From Deltaproteobacteria bacterium (lineage in GTDB: Bacteria; Myxococcota_A; Polyangia; Polyangiales; JADJMO01): 64,000 nucleotides of DNA. The stretch is taken from contig JACPFM010000014.1 of NCBI GenBank assembly GCA_016182965.1, forward strand, positions 44,914 through 108,913. Reading direction: 5' to 3'. The translations under genes and the position numbers were made by a program. The first letter of the stretch is position 1; each line of letters starts with the position of its first letter. Shown here in pieces: positions 26,627 to 35,291 of the stretch. The notes below the pieces were generated by a model. The model had not been told where the DNA came from. It worked only from the letters and a program-made list of their open reading frames with translations, and made no database searches.

Positions 26627-28146
26627 GCGCGCCCAAGGAGCTGCCCAAGGAGCTGGAGGAGCTCCAGGCGCCCGCGCGCCCGGCCGAGCCGAGGAAGAAG
26701 GACGAGTCGTCGATGCTCGACTCGCTGACGCTCGGCCACGGGCTGCGCCTCGAGGACCTGGTCGATCGCGAGGCGCTCGGCGAGGTGTGCCGCTCGTTCT
26801 TCGCGCTGTTCGGCATCCCGGTGCGCATCTACGCGCAGGACGGCCAGCTGCTCGCCGACGCCGTCGAGGATCAGGCGATCTGCCGCTACGTCCAAGGGCT
26901 GCGCGAAGGCCGCGCGGCGTGCGGCGCCACGGTGAGCGCGGTGAAGGGCGCCGATCCGGGCGCGCTCGGCGAGGCGACGCACCCGTGCTTCACCGGCGCG
27001 ATGTACCGCATCATCGGCCTCGACTACGACGGCAAGCGGCTCGGCCGGATCATCCTCGGCCCGTACCTGCCCAACGAGGTCCGCGAGGTCCCGCGGTCGC
27101 TCCTGCGCATCGATCCCGGCGTCGATCCGGATCAGGCCAAGGCCCTCCTGCCGAAGATGGCGCGCGTCCGGCCGGAGACGGTCACCCGCATCGCCAAGCA
27201 CCTGCAGTCGGTGCTCGATCTGATCCTGTTCTCCGGTCACCGCGCGCTGCTGACGTCGCAGATGCACCTCGCGAGCGTGCGCGAGAGCTACCGCGAGCTG
27301 CAGGAGCGCAACCAGAGGCTGTCGGACTCGTTCGAGCGCCTGAAGGAGCTCGATCGGCTCAAGTCGAACTTCCTCGCCACCGTCAGCCACGAGCTGCGCA
27401 CGCCGCTCACCTCGATCCTCGGCTACGGCGAGATGCTCGCCGAGGGCATCGCCGGTCCGCTCAACGCCGAGCAGACGGAGTTCGTCGCGACCATCCGCGA
27501 CAAGGGCGAGCAGCTGCTCTCGCTGATCAAGAGCCTCCTCGATCAGTCGAAGCTCGAGAGCGGCACGCTGTCGCTGAAGATGGGCGACGTCGCGATCGGC
27601 AACGTCCTCAAGGACGTCGCCTCGACGCTGATGCCCGCGTGCCTGCGCAAGGGCGTCGAGCTCGAGGTCGAGCTGCCGCCGTACGTTCCGAGCATGCGCG
27701 GCGACGCCGAGCGCCTGCGGCAGGTGTTCCTCAACCTCGCCGAGAACGCGGTGAAGTTCACGGCCGCCGGCGGGCTCGTGCGCCTCGTCGTCGAGACGGA
27801 GCAGAGCGGCACCGCGCCGGACGACGACGTCGGCTTCGTGCTCTTCGCTACGCGTCCGACGGCCATCGTCGCGCGGGTCGAGGACACCGGCATCGGCATC
27901 CCCGCCTCCGAGCGCGGGCGCATCTTCGACGCGTTCTACCAGGTCGACGGCTCGTCGACCCGCGAGCACGGCGGCACCGGCCTCGGCCTGTCCATCGTCA
28001 AGCGCATCGTCGAGATGCACGGCGGCTCCATCGCGGTCGGCGCGAACCCGGCGCTCGAGGGGCGCGTCGATCGGAAGTCGATCCCGCCCGGAAGCCGGCG
28101 CACGGGCTTCGGGTCTGTCTTCACCGTGCGATTCCCGCTGCCGTGA
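26623..28146 (+). CDS. PocR-domain sensor histidine kinase
   Basis: 507 residues from a GTG overlapping the GTPase stop. The N-terminal ligand domain, about 42-205, is PocR-like: VCRSFFALFGIPVRIYAQDG, then a Cys set in DQAICRYVQGLREGRAACGA and ATHPCFTGAMYRI. A coiled coil follows, then HisKA (ATVSHELRTPLTSILGYGEM), N-box FLNLAENAVKF and G-boxes EDTGIGIP and GGTGLGLSIVKRIVEMHGG. All catalytic motifs are intact. No membrane segment is seen, so it should be cytoplasmic. No response regulator is adjacent; the upstream GTPase is the obvious functional neighbour. Confidence 0.88.
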   Translation: MSAPKELPKELEELQAPARPAEPRKKDESSMLDSLTLGHGLRLEDLVDREALGEVCRSFFALFGIPVRIYAQDGQLLADAVEDQAICRYVQGLREGRAACGATVSAVKGADPGALGEATHPCFTGAMYRIIGLDYDGKRLGRIILGPYLPNEVREVPRSLLRIDPGVDPDQAKALLPKMARVRPETVTRIAKHLQSVLDLILFSGHRALLTSQMHLASVRESYRELQERNQRLSDSFERLKELDRLKSNFLATVSHELRTPLTSILGYGEMLAEGIAGPLNAEQTEFVATIRDKGEQLLSLIKSLLDQSKLESGTLSLKMGDVAIGNVLKDVASTLMPACLRKGVELEVELPPYVPSMRGDAERLRQVFLNLAENAVKFTAAGGLVRLVVETEQSGTAPDDDVGFVLFATRPTAIVARVEDTGIGIPASERGRIFDAFYQVDGSSTREHGGTGLGLSIVKRIVEMHGGSIAVGANPALEGRVDRKSIPPGSRRTGFGSVFTVRFPLP

Positions 28147-29041
28147 CCGGCGCGGACCGATCCGAGGGAGAGCCCCAGGGGCGCGACGGCGACGACTCGC
28201 GTCGATCCGACGAGTTCGCGCGCATCGATCGCATCGCGCGCATCCTCAGCACGGATGGGCGCACGGATGGGGGCGCCGGCGCGTCGGCCCGCGCCGACGT
28301 CATCATCGGCATCGGCGACGACGCCGCGGTGCTCGCGCCGATCGGCGAGCGCACCGTCCTGACGGTCGACGCCGCGGTGGAGGACGTGCACTTCCGCCGC
28401 GCGTGGATGTCGTTCGAGGACATCGGCTTTCGGGCCACCGTCGCGGCGGCGAGCGACGTCCTGGCGATGGGCGCGCGTCCGACGGTGGCGGTGGCGGCGT
28501 GGACGGTGCCGGCGTCGCTCACCGAGGACGCCATCGACGCGATCGCGCGTGGACAGCGCGAAGCGGCCGACGCGCTCGGCCTCGCGATCGTCGGCGGGAA
28601 CCTGTCGTCGGGGCCGGCGCTGTCGATCACCACGACCGTGCTCGGCGTCGCCGCGGCGCCGGTCGGGCGAGCCGGGGCGCGCGCGGGCGATCGCGTGGTC
28701 GTCGCCGGCGCGCTCGGCGAGGCGGCGCTCGGCCTGCTGGCGCTCTCGCAGGGGCGGGCCGACGCGGCGCCGCGCGCCGTCGCGGCGTTCCGGAGGCCGC
28801 CGGTCCTGCTCGAGGCGTCGACGCACCTCGCCCGCGTCGCGCACGCCGCGGTCGACGTCTCCGACGGGCTGGCGCAGGACGTGGGGCACCTCGCGAAGGC
28901 GAGCGGCCTCCGCGCGGTGATCGATCTCGCGGCGGTTCGCGCGCGCCGGCGCCCGGCGAACGAAGCGGCGGCGCGCGCGCTCGGCCTCGATCCCGAGCGG
29001 CGCGCGCCCCGCCCACCGGCTTCCGTCACGGAGCGCGATGA
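28143..29041 (+). pseudogene. thiL: Thiamine-monophosphate kinase with internal deletion
   Basis: Starts at a GTG overlapping the upstream stop. The N-terminal about 285 codons are good ThiL: IIGIGDDAAVLAP, VEDVHFRRAW, AASDVLAMGARP, IVGGNLSSGPALS, and AAVDVSDGLAQDVGHLAKAS. After ALGLDPE (about 28997) homology stops and the essential SGGEDYELLF region is absent. The frame then runs on to 29198 over the next gene. In another frame the last codons before 29041 read PPTGFRH, like the usual ThiL terminus (GFDHF). Their TGA overlaps the downstream ATG as ATGA. This suggests a frame-changing internal deletion of roughly 80 codons. ThiL makes thiamine diphosphate, so a second copy or an assembly gap should be considered. 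Confidence 0.75.
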
Positions 29042-29355
29042 CCGAGATCATCGGCGTCGTCCTCTTGTTCGCGGCCATCGCGGCGGTGGTCCTCGCGGCC
29101 GATCGACGCCGGACGCTGGCCGTCGTGCGCTTCGAGCGGGGGGCCGCCCGCGTGATCCGGGGGCGCCTGCCGCCGCGCGTCCTCGCCGAGATCCGTGACG
29201 TCGCCGAGCGGATGCGCATCCCCGAGGGCCGCGTGACCCTCAAGCGCGAGGAGGGCACCGTCCGCGTCGATCTGGCCGACGTCGCCGATCCCCGCGCCGC
29301 CCAGCAGCTGCGCAACGTGATCGGACGCTTCCGCCTGGCCGAGCTCAGGGGGTAG
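29038..29355 (+). CDS. Small single-pass membrane protein
   Basis: 105 residues, ATG overlapping the remnant thiL stop (ATGA). One N-terminal membrane segment (IIGVVLLFAAIAAVVLAA) is followed by a soluble domain (RTLAVVRFERGAARVIRGRL, then EIRDVAERMRIPEGRVTLKR) of about 75 residues. The pattern recalls the DUF3634 family, from memory and not verified. Function is unknown; 11 bp before sctR-like. Confidence 0.65.
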   Translation: MTEIIGVVLLFAAIAAVVLAADRRRTLAVVRFERGAARVIRGRLPPRVLAEIRDVAERMRIPEGRVTLKREEGTVRVDLADVADPRAAQQLRNVIGRFRLAELRG

Positions 29356-29366
29356 GCTCGCCGCCG

Positions 29367-30059
29367 ATGCTTGCTCCTGCGACGACGGCGCCCGCGGTCG
29401 ACGCGCTCTCGCGCCCGCTGTTCCTGGTGGTGGCGCTGGCGCTGGTCTCGCTGCTGCCGCTGGTGTTCATGGCGGCGACCTCGTTCGTGAAGATCTCGAC
29501 CGTGCTGCAGATCGCCAAGAGCGCGATCGGCGCGCAGAACGTCCCGTCGAACACGGTCATCCTCGCGCTCGCCGCGGTGCTCAGCGCGGTCGCGATGGCG
29601 CCGGTGGGGAGCGCGATCGCCGCGCGCGGCGCGCCGATCGTCGCCAAGGCGGGCGAGCTGGACACGCCGACGCTGATCTCCGAGGGCGTCTCCGCGATCG
29701 CCGAGCCGCTGCGCAGCTTCCTCCACGCCAACGCCACGCCCAAGGAGACCACCCGCTTCCTCGCGCTCGCCAAGGCGAGCCGCGCGCCCGAGAAGCGCGA
29801 CGCGGTCGCCGAGCGTGATTTCGCGGTGGTGTTCCCGGCGTTCGTCGTCAGCGAGCTGAACCGCGCGTTCGCGCTCGGCGTCGCGATCTTCCTGCCGTTC
29901 CTCGTGCTCGACCTGGTCGTGGCGAACGTGCTGGTCGCCGCGGGGCTCGCGTCGCTGTCACCCGCTCAGGTGGCGCTTCCGCTGAAGCTGCTGTTGTTCC
30001 TGGCGGTGGACGGGTGGGGGCTGCTCGCGAGAGCCCTGATGCTCGGCTACAAGTTCTGA
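29367..30059 (+). CDS. Orphan type III export apparatus protein FliP/SctR
   Basis: 230 residues, four hydrophobic segments. Family signatures are clear: ATSFVKISTVLQIAKSAIGA with NVPSNTVILALAAVLS in the first half, and VVSELNRAFALGVAIFLPFL, LVVANVLVAAGL, LPLKLLLFLAVDGWGLL in the second. Members build the inner-membrane export gate with FliQ/R or SctS/T. None of the other export, ring, ATPase or flagellar genes is in the window. It is last in the GTPase-kinase operon and is followed at once by a repeat cassette. Confidence 0.88.
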   Translation: MLAPATTAPAVDALSRPLFLVVALALVSLLPLVFMAATSFVKISTVLQIAKSAIGAQNVPSNTVILALAAVLSAVAMAPVGSAIAARGAPIVAKAGELDTPTLISEGVSAIAEPLRSFLHANATPKETTRFLALAKASRAPEKRDAVAERDFAVVFPAFVVSELNRAFALGVAIFLPFLVLDLVVANVLVAAGLASLSPAQVALPLKLLLFLAVDGWGLLARALMLGYKF

Positions 30060-30135
30060 GGAGTCGTCAGTCGTCAGTCGTCAGCCGAGACGAGAGACGA
30101 GACGTCTCTCGTGCTGATGACTGAAGACTGATGAC
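30060..30135. repeat. Family A inverted-repeat cassette after sctR-like
   Basis: Starts directly after the stop codon. Left arm 30062-30084 (three GTCGTCA units), right arm 30112-30135 (degenerate: TGATGAC and TGAAGAC units). The centre folds on itself: ACGAGAGACG pairs with a segment reading CGTCTCTCGT. Lies between convergent genes. Confidence 0.82.
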
Positions 30136-30192
30136 GGACGACCTGGCCGGCGACGGCACGCGCGATGTCGACGCGCGCCGCGGCAAACACGG

Positions 30193-31590
30193 CTACGGCA
30201 CCAGCGTCGCGTTGCCCGTCGCGCCCTTCTTCGACGCGGGGACCTTCGCGGACGAGAACGCGTTCTTGATGCACGCCTCGGCGCCGGTGCCCTTGGCCGG
30301 ACCCGACGACACCGAGACGCCGGAGACCGAGCCCGAAGGCCCGAAGCTGACGCTGACGCTCGACGGGCCGTCGAGGCCCTTCACGCAGCCGGAGGCCGCG
30401 CTCACCTTGGCGTTGATCGCGCTGCGGACGTCGAGCGCGTCGGGCTTGTCGGGCAGGCCCTCGGTCGGATCGGCCTTCTTGGCGGACGGCTGATCCTTTC
30501 CGATGCCGAGCACGTCGTCGAGCGAGCCGCCGGACGGCTTGTTGATCGGATCGTTGGTCGCGGTAGGGGCCGCGGTCGGCTTCGCGGCGGCCTTCGGATC
30601 CGACGTGGCTGCTTCCTTCTTCGCGACGGTGCCCGTCGCAGCGCCACCGGGCGCACCGGCCATCGCCTTGGCGCCGGGCGCAGCGCCCGGAGGCGCAGGC
30701 TCGGGAGCGGGCGCGGCGCTCGTCATCGGCTCGGCCGGCGCGGTGGCCGCGGGCTTGTCGGCGGCGGCGACCTTCTCGTCGGCCTTCTTCGCCGCGGCGG
30801 CGGGCGGCGGCGGCGCCTGCGCGGCGGCGGGGGCCTCGTCCTTGCGCGCGACCATCGGGACGACCGCGACGGCGATGGCCGCCGCAGCGGCGAGGCCGCC
30901 GAGCGCGATCCACAAGCCGGCGCCCTTCTTCTTCTCGGCGGCCGCGGGGCTCGCGGCCGCCGGCGCGTTCGCCGCGCCCGACGTGGCGGCCGCCTTGGCG
31001 CCCATGGCCGCGGCGGAGGAGGGCGCGGCGGCGTTGGCGCTCGCCGTCGAGGCGGCGGGGATCTTGGAGCCCGAGATCGCGCTCGGGACGGCGGGCGTCG
31101 TCTTCGAGAGATCGACGATCGCCGGCGCCGCCTCCTGCTCGGCCGCGGCCTGCGCCTCGTTCATCGCGCGCAGGTCGATGAGACCGGAGTCGTCACCCTT
31201 GGCGGCACCCTCCATCGCGTCGTGGGAGGTGGGGCCGCTGCGGGTGAGCCCGGCGAGCCCTGCGAGGCTACTCGGTGGACGCGAATCTTCGGACATCGAA
31301 CCCTCCCAGCCACGAACGTCACCGACGTCGGCGGCTGCGGCCGCGTCGTGCCCGTGATCGTCCGCTGCCGCGGCCTTGTGGTCAAAATCCTCGTCAGGAT
31401 CGGTGTGGTCGTCCGGGAAGGGCGCCGCCACGATCGGATCGAGCTCGCGACGCGACATCGGCGCCGCGGCCGTGATGCGGGAAGCCACGCGCCTGGCCCA
31501 GCGCGCGTCGTCGTCGGCGTCGCTCGGAACGGTGCCCGCGAGCGCCGCGCGCGCGGCGTCGAGCGTGCGGTAGTCACCGGAGTTAGACAT
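30193..31590 (-). CDS. Membrane protein encoded with an ECF sigma factor (possible anti-sigma factor)
   Basis: 465 residues. The ATG overlaps the sigma-factor stop (TGATG). The cytoplasmic N-terminus starts NSGDYRTLDAARAALAG; a long Ala/Asp-rich region follows, then one membrane segment (about 228-248, LWIALGGLAAAAAIAVAVV) and an Ala/Pro/Lys linker. The C-terminal domain of about 90 residues has two Cys (AASGCVKGL, GAEACIKNAF) and a TonB-box-like fold seen in myxobacterial AgmX-type proteins. No zinc-finger anti-sigma motif (HxxxCxxC) is visible, so the anti-sigma role rests on gene order alone. Confidence 0.7.
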   Translation of the reverse strand: MSNSGDYRTLDAARAALAGTVPSDADDDARWARRVASRITAAAPMSRRELDPIVAAPFPDDHTDPDEDFDHKAAAADDHGHDAAAAADVGDVRGWEGSMSEDSRPPSSLAGLAGLTRSGPTSHDAMEGAAKGDDSGLIDLRAMNEAQAAAEQEAAPAIVDLSKTTPAVPSAISGSKIPAASTASANAAAPSSAAAMGAKAAATSGAANAPAAASPAAAEKKKGAGLWIALGGLAAAAAIAVAVVPMVARKDEAPAAAQAPPPPAAAAKKADEKVAAADKPAATAPAEPMTSAAPAPEPAPPGAAPGAKAMAGAPGGAATGTVAKKEAATSDPKAAAKPTAAPTATNDPINKPSGGSLDDVLGIGKDQPSAKKADPTEGLPDKPDALDVRSAINAKVSAASGCVKGLDGPSSVSVSFGPSGSVSGVSVSSGPAKGTGAEACIKNAFSSAKVPASKKGATGNATLVP

Positions 31591-32219
31591 CAGACGCCTC
31601 CTTGCGTGCGGCCCTTGCGAGCCCCGGCCGCGCGATCGCCGAAGCGATCGAGGGCATCCTCCATGCCGCGCTCGCGGAGCGCCTCGCGCAGCCGTTTGCG
31701 CGCCTCGTGCACGCGCCAGGCGATGGTGCCGACCGAGCAGCCGAACACCTCGGCGGCCTGATCCTGCGGCACGTGCTCGACCAGGACGAGCGTGACGGTG
31801 GCGCGGAGCGACTCGGGGAGCCGCTCGATCGCCTCGAGGAGCGCGGCGACCAGACGCCGCTCGTCGAGCTGCGAGGCGGCGTCGGCGCGCTCGTCGCGGG
31901 CGATGAGCGCGCCCTCGATCGACGGGTCGTCGATGGCGACGCTCCGGCGGACGTTGAGCGAGCGAGCGCGGTTGAGGGAGAGGTTCACGGCGATCCGATA
32001 CAGCCAGGTGAAGAACTCGCTCCGCCCATCGAAGCGCGGCAGCGCCTGATGGGCGCGCACGAAGGCCTCCTGCGCGACGTCGTCTGCGTCGGCATGGCCG
32101 CGGACGAGGTGGCGCGCGAGCCTGCGGACGCGCGGAGCGTAACGGCGGACGAGCTCGGCAAAGGCCGCTGCGTCGCCCGCTCGGGCACGGTCGACCAGCT
32201 CGCGATCGCTCTCGGCCAT
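31590..32219 (-). CDS. ECF RNA polymerase sigma factor
   Basis: 209 residues. Region 2 at about 20-85: FAELVRRYAPRVRRLARHLV, then DADDVAQEAFVRAHQALPRF and FFTWLYRIAVNLSLNRAR. Region 4 at about 120-180: LLEAIERLPESLRATVTLVL, EHVPQDQAAEVFGCSVGTIA and WRVHEARKRLREAL. This is the complete SigE-like ECF layout with no C-terminal extension of note. It directs core polymerase to a small regulon and is cotranscribed with the membrane protein downstream. Confidence 0.92.
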   Translation of the reverse strand: MAESDRELVDRARAGDAAAFAELVRRYAPRVRRLARHLVRGHADADDVAQEAFVRAHQALPRFDGRSEFFTWLYRIAVNLSLNRARSLNVRRSVAIDDPSIEGALIARDERADAASQLDERRLVAALLEAIERLPESLRATVTLVLVEHVPQDQAAEVFGCSVGTIAWRVHEARKRLREALRERGMEDALDRFGDRAAGARKGRTQGGV

Positions 32220-32400
32220 CCCTGTTCGAACCTCGGCTCCGGGGTAGCCAAAGGCCGACGGCGCGTACAGGGATTCCGTGCGAAATCGCGAAATTCCGCG
32301 GCGATCACGCCCCTATGGACCCCGGTCCCCGGGACCTCTTGGTGACTTCTCGCAAGTTTCCGCCCAGGTCGGGAGCTTTCCAGGATGATTGTGGCTGAGG

Positions 32401-32851
32401 ACCGAAGTCATCAGTAGTCGTCAGCCGAGACGGAGTCGTCAGTCGTCAGTCGTCAGTCGTCAGCCGAGACGGAGTCGTCAGTCGTTAGCTGAAGTCGGAG
32501 GTCTAGAGTCTAGAGTCTAGAGTCTAGAGTCCTGGCGCCTGGCGCTGGGCCAGCAAGCCGCTTCGTCCGCTGTGGTGCGGCGCAGCCGCATGGAACGTCA
32601 GTCGTCAGTCGTCGGTGTGATCTTTCGTCGAGCTCGGTCGAGGGTCGATTCGGGCTTTGCCCTCCGAGCTGCGGCAGCTCGGTCGCGGCTTGCAGCCGGC
32701 TCGCAATCTCCGGGGCCGAACGCGGCCGCGCAGGGCTGCTCCTCGGCCGGCACGAGCTCCCTCGACCTTCGCCCCGACCTTCGACCACGTCCCGATACGT
32801 CCCGGCGCCGCTGACGACTGACGACTGACGACTGACGACTGACGACTGAGT
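32401..32851. repeat. Compound cassette with families A, B and C (in the 649-bp gap 32220-32868)
   Basis: Left A tracts from 32415 to 32490, interrupted twice by the linker GCCGAGACGGA; a C tract of about four GTCTAGA units at 32500-32532; A again near 32597; left B (degenerate GTCGAGG) 32634-32655; right B 32759-32788; right A (five TGACGAC units) 32812-32850, ending 18 bp before the glyQ ATG. The region upstream to 32220 holds the divergent promoters and no gene. The C tract has no right-hand partner here. Confidence 0.85.
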
Positions 32852-32868
32852 CGTGCTACGAAGCGGCC

Positions 32869-33777
32869 ATGTACTTCCAGGATCTCATCCTGACCCTGCA
32901 GCGCTTCTGGGCCGAGCGCGGCTGCGTGATCGTGCAGCCGTACAACTCCGAGGTCGGCGCCGGAACGTACAACCCGGCGACCTTCCTGCGCGCGCTCGGC
33001 CCCGAGCCGTGGAACGTGGCGTTCGTGGAGCCCTCGCGCCGCCCGACGGACGGCCGCTACGGCGACAACCCGAACCGCCTGCAGCAGTTCCACCAGTTCC
33101 AGGTGATCCTCAAGCCGTCGCCGCTCGACATCCAGCAGACGTACATCGACTCGCTCGTCGCGCTCGGCACCGACCCCCTCGAGCACGATCTCCGCTTCCT
33201 CGAGGACGACTGGGAGTCGCCGACGCTCGGCGCGTGGGGCCTCGGCTGGCAGGTCTGGATCGACGGCCTCGAGATCTCGCAGTTCACCTACTTCCAGCAG
33301 GTCGGCGGCATCGACTGCAAGCCGGTCAGCGGCGAGCTCACCTACGGGCTCGAGCGCATCGCGATGTACCTGCAGGACAAGGACAACGTCTTCGACGTCG
33401 AGTTCGCCAAGGGCATCACCTACGGCGAGATGTACCGGCGCGCCGAGTGGGAGTGGTCGACGTACAACTTCGAGGAGGCGAACGTCGAGGCGCACTTCCG
33501 CCAGTTCGACGCATCCGAGGCCGAGGTGAAGCGGCTGCTCGCGCGTGGCGAGAAGGACCCGAAGAGCGCGCTGGTGCTGCCGGCCTACGACTTCGTCACC
33601 AAGGCCGCGCACGCCTTCAACGTCCTCGACGCGCGCGGCGCCATCGGCGTCACCGAGCGTCAGCGCTTCATCGGCCGCGTGCGCGCGCTCGCCAAGGGCG
33701 TCGCCGAGGCCTACGTCGCGCAGCGCGAGGCGCTGGGTTTCCCGCTGCTCAAGGAGCCGCCGCTCGCCGCGGAGTGA
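32869..33777 (+). CDS. glyQ: Glycyl-tRNA synthetase alpha subunit
   Basis: 302 residues. Catalytic subunit of the bacterial alpha2beta2 enzyme that charges tRNA-Gly. Whole-length match: [93 protein letters not shown] and [15 protein letters not shown]. The beta subunit glyS, normally immediately downstream, is not here. The next 470 bp are repeats and then genes on the other strand. Confidence 0.95.
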   Translation: MYFQDLILTLQRFWAERGCVIVQPYNSEVGAGTYNPATFLRALGPEPWNVAFVEPSRRPTDGRYGDNPNRLQQFHQFQVILKPSPLDIQQTYIDSLVALGTDPLEHDLRFLEDDWESPTLGAWGLGWQVWIDGLEISQFTYFQQVGGIDCKPVSGELTYGLERIAMYLQDKDNVFDVEFAKGITYGEMYRRAEWEWSTYNFEEANVEAHFRQFDASEAEVKRLLARGEKDPKSALVLPAYDFVTKAAHAFNVLDARGAIGVTERQRFIGRVRALAKGVAEAYVAQREALGFPLLKEPPLAAE

Positions 33778-33886
33778 TCCAGCCGGCGAGCCGGCGCCGC
33801 TCGGCGGTAGTTCGACCCCGTTTTCCAGGCTGAGGCCACCGACGGAGCGCGCGATGACGGCTCCCGAGAAGTGCATTCCCCTGATG

Positions 33887-34053
33887 TCCGCGGGCTGAAG
33901 CCCCACGGCATGCCTCTGAAGCCCAGCTTCGCTGGGCTTGCTCGGACGTCGCCGCAGGTGTGTTGTCCGCACTCGAGGCTCGACTCACCGAAATCGTCCG
34001 CTGAGCCCCGCGAAGCGGGGCTTGCGCGAGTTGCCGTGGGCTTCAGCCCGCGG
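33887..34053. repeat. Inverted-repeat element with CCGCGGGCTGAAG arms (in the 471-bp gap 33778-34248)
   Basis: Left arm 33887-33910 (CCGCGGGCTGAAG, then CCCCACGGCA), right arm 34032-34053 (TGCCGTGGG, then CTTCAGCCCGCGG). Two hairpins lie inside: GAAGCCCAGCTTCGCTGGGC at 33918-33937, and AGCCCCGCGAAGCGGGGCT at 34004-34022. Repeats with this arm type are common in several GC-rich phyla. I see no gene in the gap. Confidence 0.85.
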
Positions 34054-34248
34054 GTGATCAGGAACCACGGAGAAGCTTGCGGCCGCTCGGGTCCAGGAGA
34101 GGGTGCAGCCTGCTCTGCGAGTGGTGACTACCGCGGTGCGGCACTAGTACGCCGCGCCGGAACTTCGTTCCGGGTTCGGCTGCCGCCGAACCCTCGGCTG
34201 CGCCGAGCGGCGGGTACCTGGACACTTACAAGGGGCCCCGCGCGCCCC

Positions 34249-34716
34249 CTAGCCGGACGCGGCGGTGTCGGTTCGTGCGGCGTCGCTCGTGGCCGCGTCG
34301 GCTTCTTCTGCGCCGCAGGCGACGAACGCCTCGGGGGTCGTCGCCTCCTTCATGCACCGCAGATCCTTGCCGCGGATGCGCTTGCCGGAGCAGCGCTTCA
34401 CCCACGCGTCGGTCGCCGGCTTCATCTGCGCGCGCACCTTCGCCTCGACCTCCAGCCGCTGGGCCGGATCGGTCTCTCCGAGCTCGGCGGCGACCGCGAT
34501 GTCGATCTGGTGATCGCGCAGCGAGACGCAGTCGTCGCGCGACAGCACGCGCAGATCGTCCTCATTCATGCCGGGGGGCGCGGCGGCGCCGTACCCCGCG
34601 CCGGGCGGGGGCGCGGCGCCGCCTCCCTTCGCCTCGGGGCCGCACGCCGCGATCGCCGACACGACCGCGACCAGCGCGGCGCCGAACGAGCCTGCGGCGA
34701 GCGTCACTCGAGACAT
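34249..34716 (-). CDS. Small lipoprotein, third of a tandem set
   Basis: 155 residues from the ATG at 34716 (MSRVTLAAGSFG), overlapping the preceding gene by 13 bp. Lipobox AIAAC. A Gly/Pro linker precedes a domain with CVSLRDHQIDIAVAA, WVKRCSGKRI, LRCMKEATTPEAFVACGA. The last part (C-x-G-K-x-I/T, then C-M-K-x-A, then AC) repeats the pattern of the two lipoproteins before it. Function is unknown. Confidence 0.68.
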   Translation of the reverse strand: MSRVTLAAGSFGAALVAVVSAIAACGPEAKGGGAAPPPGAGYGAAAPPGMNEDDLRVLSRDDCVSLRDHQIDIAVAAELGETDPAQRLEVEAKVRAQMKPATDAWVKRCSGKRIRGKDLRCMKEATTPEAFVACGAEEADAATSDAARTDTAASG

Positions 34717-34988
34717 CGGAAGAACGTCGCCTCGTCCTGCGCGTTCTCGAGGCACTTCGCGGTCCCGCGGCTGACCGTCGACCCGGCGCAGGTCTTCATG
34801 AAGTCGTCGATCGCCTTCTGATCGAGCTTGCCCTTCTTCTCGCCCCAGCTCTTGAGCCGGTCGCGGTAGCGGCCGCAGTCGGCCTCGCCCAGCGTCTGGG
34901 TGCACCCGGCCAGCAGCAGCGAGCCCGCGAGTCCGGCGAGCGCGGCGAGCGCGGCGAGCGCCGATCGGGGGGCGCGCCGGCCGGTCAT
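34704..34988 (-). CDS. Small lipoprotein, second of a tandem set
   Basis: 94 residues from the ATG at 34988, which overlaps the preceding stop (ATGA). Signal peptide ends in LLLAGC. The mature part has DCGRYRDRLKSWGEKKG, FMKTCAGSTV, AKCLENAQDEATFFRCLE: four Cys with the same spacing type as its neighbours. Function is unknown. Confidence 0.68.
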   Translation of the reverse strand: MTGRRAPRSALAALAALAGLAGSLLLAGCTQTLGEADCGRYRDRLKSWGEKKGKLDQKAIDDFMKTCAGSTVSRGTAKCLENAQDEATFFRCLE

Positions 34989-35290
34989 CGGTCGCACGCC
35001 GCGAAGTCGCTGACCGACTTCGCCTTCTTCATGCACTCGTACTGCGCGCGGGTGATCTTCCCGGCGCACGTCTCCTGCCGGACCAGCTTGGCGCGCGGAT
35101 CGTTCTTCACGCTCGCCTTCACCTTCTCGGCGTTCTCGGGCGCCGGGCCCTCCTTCGAGAGGAGATCGACGAGGTGGTTGGTGAGCTCGCGGCACTGCTC
35201 GTCGTCGATCTTGCCGCCGCAGCCCGCGACGGCGCTCGCCGCGACGCCACCCACGAGCAGGAGGCGCGCGATCGGGGCGCGCCCGACCAT
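34985..35290 (-). CDS. Small lipoprotein, first of a tandem set
   Basis: 101 residues from the ATG at 35290, one base after the dehydrogenase stop codon. Signal peptide ends in SAVAGC. The mature part reads EQCRELTNHLVDLLSKEGPA, ETCAGKITRAQYECMKKAKS and SDFAACDR, with four Cys probably forming two disulphides. The three lipoproteins follow the E1 alpha gene without gaps and are likely cotranscribed with it. Confidence 0.7.
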   Translation of the reverse strand: MVGRAPIARLLLVGGVAASAVAGCGGKIDDEQCRELTNHLVDLLSKEGPAPENAEKVKASVKNDPRAKLVRQETCAGKITRAQYECMKKAKSVSDFAACDR

Positions 35291-35291
35291 G

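Noticed and set aside
28403..29041. Separate gene in the third frame over thiL
   Set aside because: Only its last few codons make sense, as the displaced thiL terminus; the rest is Arg/Gly-rich shadow sequence.
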